Assembly: GCA_977017575.1 (NCBI GenBank)
Contig: CDRNVI010000014.1
Span: 455,507-519,506, forward strand
Length of the DNA stretch: 64,000 nt
Origin: Paramoeba atlantica
Lineage: Eukaryota > Discosea
Direction: 5' to 3'
Position 1 is the stretch's first letter; each line of letters starts with the position of its first letter. The position numbers and the translations under genes were made by a program. Below the pieces are notes generated by a model that was given only the letters and a program-made list of their open reading frames with translations, ran no database searches and was not told the origin of the DNA. Positions 40,772 to 48,811 of this stretch are shown piece by piece.

Positions 40772-40806
40772 GGTCTTAACAAAAACAAAGGTCTTAACAA
40801 AAGCCC
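40772..40806. repeat. 18-bp repeat, ~2 copies
   Basis: ggtcttaacaaaaacaaa, then ggtcttaacaaaa. It is the same unit as at 29841-29893 in the opposite orientation. It lies inside the RLE-A insertion, on its 3' side. Confidence 0.75.
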
Positions 40807-40908
40807 GTGGAGCGCATATATTATATACGCGCCGATTACTATCAAATGTTCACATTCTAATAAACTAATATCCCTTTCTTTTCTTAAGAAGTATTTGAGA
40901 TGACAAGC

Positions 40909-41398
40909 TTAAAAACTTGTCTCAGTGTATTGGTCGTGAGCTAGAAACTGGCGGAGTTGAGCGTGGAGGATACTTCCTGCCTGTTCCTGGTGGAGTAGCG
41001 TAAATGTTTCCATTACGCTGTGTCTCTCTAGCCCGCAACGGTCCGCAATAGCCCACAGGAGATTCCGAGTGGCGTTGTGCATGGAACCGCAGGACAGAAC
41101 AGGGATACATTCAAAGCATTCCTTGTTTATCATGCCACTGTCAACATAGCGTACTCGCTTGCGCTTTATCGCTTCGTTCATGAGGAATGTCGTATTGTGT
41201 TTGATATTCGAGGGAGCCAGTTCGTGAACTACTGTGAGGTCGTAGTATTTCTCTCCTGAAGCCCATTGAATTGCGAGGTCGGGGCCCGTGCGACGCAGAG
41301 TACTTCCAACACATGTCCTGGTATGTTCCGTTTTGTTTTCAGGGTGGATCGTGGCTGCGCACGCAGAGCACTCATAGTAACTGAACTGACGAGGTTCA
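40909..41398 (-). pseudogene. RLE-A C-terminal fragment (zinc motif and endonuclease)
   Basis: The frame enters at EPRQFSYYECSACAATI and includes HTRTC, the RLE core (RTGPDLAIQW...YYDLTVVHELAPSN), the basic helix and the C-terminus (ILHAQLRQFLAHDQ), stopping at 40909. The RLE residues are intact but the element is truncated upstream of the zinc motif. This is the only copy here with both insertion borders resolved. Confidence 0.88.
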
Positions 41399-41929
41399 CC
41401 TCAATGCCCCTGCGTACCCCATGCGCGTTGAGGTAGCGAGAGGCAGAGTCTCGAGGAAGAGCACCGCGTTTGCAGGATTCGCGGTGATTCCCTTCGCCTG
41501 GCAGTACTCGCGCAGGCGGAACCATAATCGCTCCCTTGTGGCCCACGTGGCCGTCGCCCACATGGGCTGGAGCGCCTCGCTCATCTGAGTGGCGCGGGGA
41601 TCTTCGGGGTGCATCTGGAGAATGGCCCCCAGTAATTCTTGGCGGCGCTTCCCGGGCGGCCGTAGAGTGGCGGCGGCGGTTGCGGCGGCGGCGGTTGCGG
41701 CGGCAGCGGTTGCGGCGGGAACGGAGAGCCGGGGTAGAGGGCGAGCCGGGAGGGAGAGACTGCGACGACGGAGACGTATCGGGGAGAACTGACGCGGAGG
41801 AGGAGTATTGCCACGCATGCGTGGCCGTCTTTCTCGTCGGCGGAGGAGCGGGGAGGGAATGGGGGTAGTAAATTCCACCCGTCGTCGCCTGGGACGACGG
41901 GCACGAGCAATAATTGGGGTGGGGAGCAT
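41399..41929 (-). pseudogene. Tyrosine recombinase, N-terminal half
   Basis: The ATG at 41929 lies 3 nt after the gag stop, suggesting re-initiation or coupled translation. Arg/Pro-rich sequence and an Ala/Thr repeat (ATAAAATAAAATAAA) precede a helical core-binding-like domain (WATRERLWFRLREYCQAKGI, then LPLATSTRMGYAGALR). The frame is broken at 41398 by the RLE-A insertion. Confidence 0.82.
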
Positions 41930-41932
41930 TTC

Positions 41933-43336
41933 CTAGTGGAAAGCCCGCGATGCGCCGTAACGGTTGGCGCCGCCCACCACCCCGCCTCGAAAATCCTGTT
42001 GCGGGGCGCGTGTGGTACGGAACTGCCCCCCCTGTTGTTGAGATGTTTGCGGGCAATTCGATCGGAGGTGGCCTGGCTGATGACAGGCAAAACAAAACGG
42101 TCCCTGGCTGCGTCGTCGAGGGGCACGCTGCGCAGTCCGGCCCCTCAGTTGCTCGTCGACCACAAGCTGACCGTAGCGGTCCTGAGGGTCGTCGTCACGG
42201 TGCAACCGCTGTTGCACACGTTCGACTGCAACACCCGCCGCAGCCCAATAATGGTTGCGAAGCTCTTCGATGATGAGAAGGGCTACGGCGAGGTTGTGCT
42301 TCTCTAGCCAACCCTCTGTGTTGCGCGCAGCGTAAACCCATTCAGTCAACATTTTGAACAGGCGCTCGCGCTGCGGCGGAGGGTTGAAGCGTACCCCAAG
42401 CTGCGGAGCTTCGCGCAGCTCACGGATGAGTTCACGTGGCTTGAACAAATCATCCGTGTCGATCCACGGTTGCCAAGTAACCGGATCGTAGGGGGAGAAG
42501 CTTTTCGGGTCCGTAACACGGACGCGTTCAAACGCCGGAATCAAATCTTCAACTGGTTTCCCACCCGGCATCTGCGCCCGAACATGGGCAAGGTCCAAGG
42601 AGTGGTAGTTGATATCGGGATGGGGAAAACGGTAGGCTGTATTCACGTCCCCATCCCATTCTGTGAACAACTCAGTTGATTCAGGGTCATTGGGATGCGT
42701 CATATGCACCCGCCCTATAGCCGTCTGCCGTAGGCCATCTCGGGGAAGAGACCATACAGCTTCGACGGTGACCTCATACCGTTTGCGCAGAAGGTCAATC
42801 ACTTTCATGACAAACTCTTCTTTGCCCTGGATGGTCATGATTCCTCGGGCATCAAGGCGTGAACGCTGGGGCACCTCGGCGTGGTCAATGTCGAGGGCAT
42901 CGTATCGACGAGGCGAGCGAGAAGCCTCAACCTGGTCAGGGTTGAGGGTCCCCTTGCGACGAATTGGGGCCTCCGGAGCGTCGAGCGGAATAGGGTAGGG
43001 ACTGGTAAACGAGCTCGTGGGGAGACTCGGGAGATTACTTGGGAGCGGGCTTGGTGGTTCACGGGCCGGGCTCAAAGCTCTGCCAGATGGACGTATCTTC
43101 CGTCGCGCTGGGCCTGGGGTAGGGGGAACATGAGTGGGTTTCGCGGGTACCTGCGGAGCTGGCTGCGTCGGGAGAGAGGGAAGAGGGGGCCGTACGGGAG
43201 GACACGAGAGGGACTGGCGCTTGGAACGCGAAAATGACGAAGTTTCGATCGGTGTCGGGGCGCGGTCTCTTTTTGGAGAGCGATCACGATCCTGGCTTGG
43301 CTCGTGAGGAGCCCGCAAACGTTGGGATCTCATCAC
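41933..43336 (-). CDS. Gag-like protein of the VIPER-like element
   Basis: 467 aa from the ATG at 43336, directly after repeat A1. The N-terminal ~170 residues are Arg/Ser/Pro-rich and low-complexity; a folded central region follows (~170-390: KEEFVMKVIDLLRKRYEV, WVYAARNTEGWLEKHN). A CCHC zinc knuckle (CFACHQPGHLRSNC) sits near the C-terminus, followed by a Gln/Arg/Gly-rich tail. The role is RNA binding and packaging in the element's particle, inferred from the knuckle and position. The frame is intact. Confidence 0.88.
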   Translation of the reverse strand: MMRSQRLRAPHEPSQDRDRSPKRDRAPTPIETSSFSRSKRQSLSCPPVRPPLPSLPTQPAPQVPAKPTHVPPTPGPARRKIRPSGRALSPAREPPSPLPSNLPSLPTSSFTSPYPIPLDAPEAPIRRKGTLNPDQVEASRSPRRYDALDIDHAEVPQRSRLDARGIMTIQGKEEFVMKVIDLLRKRYEVTVEAVWSLPRDGLRQTAIGRVHMTHPNDPESTELFTEWDGDVNTAYRFPHPDINYHSLDLAHVRAQMPGGKPVEDLIPAFERVRVTDPKSFSPYDPVTWQPWIDTDDLFKPRELIRELREAPQLGVRFNPPPQRERLFKMLTEWVYAARNTEGWLEKHNLAVALLIIEELRNHYWAAAGVAVERVQQRLHRDDDPQDRYGQLVVDEQLRGRTAQRAPRRRSQGPFCFACHQPGHLRSNCPQTSQQQGGQFRTTRAPQQDFRGGVVGGANRYGASRAFH

Positions 43337-43514
43337 AAAAACTTTTGAAACGTAAGTAGAAAAAATAGCCTACCAAGAATATAAGAATGAATAATGAAAT
43401 TACAACACTATTTGAAACAAATCATAATTTGAAGAAATTATGTGCCCCGAAGGGCCAAGCAGGCATAAACAACTCCCTGCCCCGCGGCTAAATTTCCAAA
43501 CGTGGACTATTAGA
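43334..43514 (-). repeat. Split repeat A1
   Basis: 181 nt at the 5' end of the element, identical by eye to A2 (36954-37134). It probably carries promoter or 5'UTR functions, as the gag ATG lies at its inner edge. Confidence 0.93.
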
Positions 43515-44201
43515 GACCGCTGGGGGATCCATGCTCGGATTCGTCACGAGCGTTATCGGTGCATTGAAATCCCCCATGACCAATAAAGGTCTTCGTTTCC
43601 GTTCAGCCTTGACCTCACGACGCGCCTTGTCCAAGTCACCCAGAAATGCCGCATGAACGGCTTCTGAGGAGTCCCGTATTGGGGCATAGACATTGAACAA
43701 AGTGCTGGTCCCCTCCTCCAGGGGATACTCAGCTCCCATCACCCTGTTGCTCACCATCCAAACCTTCCGAAACGCATGCCGGCTCACTATGGCCATGCCA
43801 TTATATGAATCGCGTGCGGCGGCCGACTGCAAATACAGGTGAAACCTCTCCACTAGGTTTTCAACCTGCCTGTAGAGGATTCCATCCTCATGTCCTTCCT
43901 TCGAGAAATTGTATCTGGTCTCCTGAAGGCACATGACACCAACCCCCCTTACCTGCATGAAAGCAAGCACCTCGTTCAAACGGGTGCATCTTCGAAGAGA
44001 GAATTCATCTTCCCCCTCGAGTTTTAACGTCGTAAAGTTAAGCGTTGCAACGGTGGTGCTCTCCTTCACAGCGGAACCTTTGAGGTTCTCCGAATCTCGT
44101 TGGGCGTGTGTGCCACGCGACGCCCAGTGTGACCGAGGGCGGTGACGGGAGCTCCTTCGTTTCGCCTTTGCCGGGTTACTCACCTGCACCGCGCAGAGCA
44201 C
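43515..44201 (-). pseudogene. LINE APE endonuclease, N-terminal half
   Basis: The frame carries VATLNFTTLK (first Asn), VMCLQETR (catalytic Glu), NGMAIVSRH, FNVYAPI (Tyr) and LLVMGDFNAPI (Asp/Asn), the early motifs of a LINE apurinic-like endonuclease that nicks target DNA. It is cut at 43515 by the VIPER-like element and continues at 36706. Open codons upstream to 44201 (MLCAVQVSN) are Arg/Ser-rich. RT and later parts of this LINE are not contiguous. Confidence 0.9.
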
Positions 44202-44907
44202 GACACCTGTATTCGGTAAGGGGGGGAACCCCCTTTTTGTTTATCCTAACTGGGTCGCCACTGCCACGGCATATCCTTTTGGCTGCGTCAGAAGGGGAAG
44301 ATGAGGTCAGGAGCCCGGCATTGGACCGTTGCCGGTGATGGGGCGTGGCGACCCCAGCCTTCCGACGTAAGGGTTTCCGAGCTGGCAGGAGGGAATGTGT
44401 CCGTTCCTATTCCTGTTCAACCCTTGTTCGCGGCGTCGTTAACCGCGTTCCGGGGCATAGACGGGGTAGCATCCCGTCGCCGAGGCATGTATGTCGTTAG
44501 CGAGCGCGCTAACCCTACCCCCTCGGTGGAGGTGGAACGGCATTGGTGCTAGCTGAGGTTTTATCCCTCCCCATCTCCCGGAGAAGCGAAGGGACTAGAT
44601 CCTTTTTTCTAGGCTAGGTCCTTCGTTTCTCCACGCTAGGAGCGCTCCTGGACTAACAATCCGGAGCAGTGGAGTTTTTAGCGAGTGAGCTACCAGAGTC
44701 TCTGACGCAATCCGAGATTCAACAAAACTCTGGTAAGCAAGTCTCGCACTACCCTGTAATGGGGTGTCTCCCCTGAGGTGCGTGGGTGGAAACACCCATT
44801 CATCTTGCCACTGGAAGGTGGCCAGCTCACTCGACCAAGAAAAGCCTGCCGGTTGGACACCGGGTGGCGGTCGAGGCGGTTGAGGCAAAGATTTTCTCCA
44901 TGTACGA

Positions 44908-44931
<24 letters not shown>
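44202..44931. other. Unassigned GC-rich region ending in poly(A)
   Basis: No gene is recognised. It may be the 5'UTR of the LINE on the minus strand. Strong short hairpins occur (tagatccttttttcta; aagcgaaggga ... tccttcgttt near 44584-44630). On the plus strand it ends in ~24 A (44908-44931) followed by nine G, so a plus-strand poly(A)-tailed insertion may end here. Confidence 0.45.
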
Positions 44932-44939
<8 letters not shown>

Positions 44940-45320
44940 GGAAGGGGAGAGTCGTGTGCGGCCTCGCCACGTACCGAACACGAAATGTACCGGCCAAAGG
45001 TTCACCTCGAGTTACCGAGGATCCCCCCTGAGTATGCCAGCCTACGCTTTTCAGATAAGCCGGCCCCTCACACACGACCTCGCCCTCCCAAACAAAGTGT
45101 CGCAACAGTTGTCGTGTCTCCACGCGACGCGAAGATGAGCCCCAACGCGGACAAACTTACAGAGCGCCCGCACCGCCCTCTGGCGGAGTTTAGCAGGCCC
45201 CTCTCGCTCGGGTGAACGAAAGATGACCCCCCGACCACGCTTGGTCCGTGTAAGTGTTTCAAAAACCTCTGTCCCCTTACACGTGCCGGAAGCATCCGCC
45301 ATGTTTTTATAAATAGATTA
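44932..45320. other. Unassigned region before the 18-bp array
   Basis: Begins with a G run. A minus-strand frame of 83 codons (45302-45051) encodes a basic peptide with no motif I recognise, and a plus-strand frame overlaps it. Neither is convincing. The base composition resembles the LINE 5' region to its left. Confidence 0.4.
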
Positions 45321-45473
45321 CAAAAAACGATGGTCTTACAAAAAACGATGGTCTTACAAAAAACGATGGTCTTACAAAAAACGATGGTCTTACAAAAAAC
45401 GATGGTCTTACAAAAAACGATGGTCTTACAAAAAACGATGGTCTTACAAAAAACGATGGTCTTACAAAAAACG
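45321..45473. repeat. 18-bp tandem repeat, 8 copies
   Basis: Eight exact copies of caaaaaacgatggtctta plus a partial one. The array replaces the 3' end of RLE-A5 at the codon after AIMPR, so RLE-A5 is truncated exactly at the array edge. Confidence 0.95.
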
Positions 45474-48057
45474 GGGCATTATTGCCAACGTGAAAAGTCG
45501 CGAAGGAATGAATTTGGCGCAAGCGGTGAGCCAATTGTAATTCCCTTTCGCACTGGCCACACGAATGATATCAGCCTGACCCTTGTCTTTCATCAAAGAC
45601 TCGCGCACTGCATTGTGGTGGACTTCTTCCGTAACCGCTTCATCAGTGAGAGGTCGTTGGCTGGAGAGCGAGTTCAGCGCTGGCAAATCCATTAGAGTAG
45701 CGGGAGCTGAAAGATGAATTGGTCGCTCCATAGCTTCTCGTTTGGATTTGAAGAACGCTGCTTCGCGAATCGGTTCAGTTGGGGTGAGCCCGAGTCCTCC
45801 TTTCTTCAGTGGTAGCCTCATCCATGATATTTGGTCTTCGTTGAGGTTCCCGAACCATGAACATAGCGTGTTTGCCACCTGGGAATCAAACTGCCGACTG
45901 AGTTCCAAAGACGCATCAGGATGATGCACGCGTATGTCGTACCTGTGACGCATATTCACGCAGTGCGATAGTAAAACGATAGAGACGTTGCTGACCCCCA
46001 TGTGCTGTAGGCGCCGGAAAGCTGCTTGATGCTTCACAACTTTTCGGACTAATTTTTCGCTAACGCTTTCTTTCTCTCCGACGAAGGCCCCCAAAATTTT
46101 GGTAGCCCGGCTTTCGGATAAAACTCCCGCCTCCTGCAAGACGTGCGGAATGGGGATTCTTTCGATGCCTTCAAACCAGACGCATTTTGTTGGGGATAAT
46201 TCCACTAGCTTAGCAGTCAATAAAACTCGAAGACGGTTGTAAGCGTTGGCAATTAGCTCTGAGTCCTTTGATGCGAAGCTGATGTCGTCGATGTAGGCGT
46301 ATATGCGAAGTGCCGGGAATTCTGAAGCAACGATCTCTAAAATTGGTTGCATAAACGCGCAGAACATAATCGTGGACAACGGCGACCCCTGCCTCACCCC
46401 GGCTGAACTTTTCAAGGTGGCTCCAAGATTGCCGTTGCTCCCGTAATAAAGAAGTTCTGATGGACTGGAGTATTCGGCATTAAAGAGACGCTGAAAGGGG
46501 CGGAGACCGTGGAATCCGAACACGGCTCTTGCAATTTCATCCCTGGCTGGTGAATTGAAGGCGTTTCTGAGATCAATAGCCAGAATGGCGCATCCCTCTG
46601 TGTATTTCTCGTTAAGCTTATGCACGACATGCTCGCAGCCAGACTTTATCATAACACCAAACTGATAAGGCGCAAAGAGCGGGACAAGCTGTTTCTCGTG
46701 CCGCTGCAGAAGGACGATTTCGGCAAGCTTCAACCAGACCTCCCCCACAGCGATTGGACGAATTCCGTTTCCAGGTTTGGGAATCACTACAAGTCGCGCT
46801 CTCTTCACGCGTTTCATTACTTCTTCAGACAGTGATCCATTAATCAGGTCGGTAATCATGTGACACAAACTTAACGAGCACACCTCGTCGTCTAACAGGA
46901 TGCGCAAAATTGAATCCGTTGTGCCTGTTGGTCCTGGCGCCGCCCCTTTGGCCATGCGTCTTCCGGCCTCCCGAAGCTCGACAGGCGTAATACACGCTGT
47001 CATCGGAGCATCTTGCGGGAGGCGAAATGTGGTGGGGAGATCTGGATGCAAAGCACGAAGTTTTTCAATGGTTTCCGAGTCGCTGAGTGTTCGTGGTGTA
47101 ATTTCCTGGTTAATAACTCGGGACGCTTTGGAAACACACCCGTCTAATGTCAGACTAGTTGCTTTCTTGATGGCCCGTTTGTCATCTATAAGACGTGGTC
47201 CGTTGGCGGTGGAGGTGTGTCCGTTTTGAGATTCGCCGTCTTGCAATGACGAAAAATCGCGCGGGCGACGTCGACGTCGTTTCGCCGTTGCCTTCCGAAT
47301 TGTGGCAAGAGAATATTTCATGGCTGATAACGTTCGATGCCATATGCGGTTCCTTTGTGGGTATGGGGATTCTGCGTAATCTCGAACGATGTCTCGGTAA
47401 ATTGCAACTACGCAAGGAATGAATTCCGGTGCAACTGATCGCAGAGTAGGCATGGGCTCAAGATCTAGGTCGTTTTCTGTGTGTTGATAATTAACGCGAA
47501 GCTCCCGGTTAATTCTTTCTTCAGACCGGCAGCTTTTTATACTTCCAGGATCACTTTCCTGATGTGTGTTATTTTCCCACACGATCTTAAAGACGCGAAC
47601 GTTTGCTTGCGGGGGAATATGACCAGTGAAGGTTGTTCCGATCTTGTGTCCCACAATCCCCACATACTCCATGGTCCATTTGTTCAAGTGCTTTCTTTTC
47701 TGCGACGCTTTAACGATTCCTTGTGATATGTTGAGGCTTGTCGAACAATCAAAGCTCCAAGCCAAAATGCATCGGTCTCCCACTTTTGTGTGAAGGGTTG
47801 CGTCGTACAGCTCGTCTGGAGGGATAGGAAAATGAACCTTGGGGTCGATATGACGGAATTGTGACGCGACTCTTGGAAAGTCTGGCGTTTCACTGAAAAA
47901 CTGATGTACTGGATCTTCGACAAGGTTGGTATTTGCGTTGTCTCCAGAGTCGGAAAGTATATGTATTGGCGATTCGCAGTCCAGGAACTCGGATGCGATG
48001 GGAACCGGGGATGGAAGAGATCCCGGCACGATTCTAGCGTCGTTCCTTTCCACGGTA
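45474..48057 (-). pseudogene. RLE-A5: RT ORF truncated at both ends
   Basis: The frame is open from 48095, but element sequence starts at ~48057, after a poly(A) run. It carries the N-terminal part with FLDCESPI, the pre-RT domain (CILAWSFD...LNISQG...NVRVFKIVW), RRRRRPRD, an RT with DLRNAFNSP, GVRQGSPLST and YIDD, and the thumb. It stops at FTLAIMPRFL, where the 18-bp array begins, so the zinc motifs and RLE are absent. The closest copy is RLE-A2, which stops ~25 codons later. The RT itself looks intact. Confidence 0.9.
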
Positions 48058-48320
48058 TTTTTTTTTTTAGTAAACAAAAGAAGTTTAAGAAACATAGTTT
48101 AGACCCCTTTCGGGGCAACAAAAGAAACGGCAAAAAACGCTTCTTCCTCAGCAGGAAGAAGGAAACTTCCTGTCTCTTCAGTTTGCCGGAGCGTAAATGG
48201 GTTATCCATGCTCATCAACAAACCTCCGAGACAAGAAGTCTCACTTTCCTCTGCTTCAGAGTACACAATCTCATCACTTATCCATTGAAAGCATTCCGCA
48301 ACACTCTCCATCTTTTTTTT
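48058..48320 (-). pseudogene. Retrocopy of an unidentified small-protein mRNA (3' part)
   Basis: A 70-codon frame (48311-48099) ends in a GLLMSMDNPFTLRQTE segment, then FLLPAEEEAFFAVSFVAPKG and TAA, followed by ~30 nt and 11-12 A at 48058-48070. The segment LLMS..NP.TLRQT recurs at 53996-54203, where it follows an SL exon. It has no retroelement motif. I infer a processed copy of a short host or unknown-element mRNA. The GCCCCGAAAGGGGTC at its end forms a hairpin and recurs near 53370-53390. Confidence 0.5.
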
Positions 48321-48590
48321 TTTTTTTTTTTAAGAACACACTTTTGTCATTTTTTTCGCCAAGTTGAATTTTTTTTTTTTGCTGGCCGACGGGGAGGAGA
48401 TTCACTACCCGTGTACTACCTCACTTGGGGTACCTAGCCCTCGCGGGCTTTTTTTTTTTTTTTTTTTTTATAAAACGCGGCATTGCCTCTATATTTTTAC
48501 TCAGTAGACGAACCAAGTTGGTCCATTGGGGGGGGTATATGATTTGTAAACAAGCACTAAAATTAGCAATTTCACATTTTTTTTTTTTTA
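48312..48590 (-). mobile_element. Stacked RLE-B 3'-UTR tails
   Basis: 18 T (48314-48331), aagaacacactttt (the 52903 repeat unit), cgccaagttgaa plus 12 T, the RLE-B core to cctcgcgggc, a further T run (~48449-48469), then the RLE-B terminus (ataaaacgcggcattgcctc ... G run ... tatatgatttgtaaacaagc). At least three minus-strand tails of the same family are nested. Confidence 0.65.
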
Positions 48591-48811
48591 AAGTTAGGCT
48601 CAAAATAGAAACAAGCAACTGTACGAAAAGTAAAAGAATGTTCAACCGAGCAAACGGCCCAAAAAACAGCAAATAAGAACCCGTTCCAACCCCCAAAAAA
48701 AAACCTTCCCCAAAAAACGAATACCCAAAGCCCCAAAAAGAAACCACCCGAGAAAACCAGCAAATAGAAACGAGGTCTTGACACCGACTCCTTCACTTTC
48801 CTACTGAGCTC
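48591..48811 (-). other. 3'UTR of RLE-B2
   Basis: A-rich non-coding sequence between the RLE-B2 stop and a short T run (48578-48589). It has C runs on the plus strand (aacccccaaaaaaaaacc). It lacks the GGTC-GAAA-GACC core seen in other RLE-B tails, so it is either divergent or replaced. Confidence 0.5.

Larger units (their letters stand above)
40681..41398 (-). mobile_element. RLE-A scrap inserted in the recombinase gene
   Basis: A 718-bp insertion flanked by cctcaa at 40675-40680 and 41399-41404, a 6-bp target-site duplication. Removing it and one repeat restores the recombinase frame. It contains an RLE-A C-terminus (40909-41398) and a 3' segment with the 18-bp repeat. No poly(A) is seen at its 3' end. 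Confidence 0.85.
36707..43514 (-). mobile_element. VIPER-like tyrosine-recombinase retrotransposon
   Basis: A complete-looking 6.8-kb element on the minus strand: A1 (43514-43334), gag (43336-41933), tyrosine recombinase (41929-40030, interrupted), RT-RNase H (to 38324), then B1 (37354-37132), A2 (37134-36954) and B2 (36929-36707). Split direct repeats A1...B1-A2-B2 are the hallmark of the Ngaro/PAT/VIPER side of the DIRS order. The gene order gag-YR-RT/RH is, as I recall, that of trypanosomatid VIPER. It interrupts a LINE endonuclease gene. A TCT (minus strand) is shared at both outer ends; otherwise I see no target duplication, as expected for YR integration. Confidence 0.88.
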
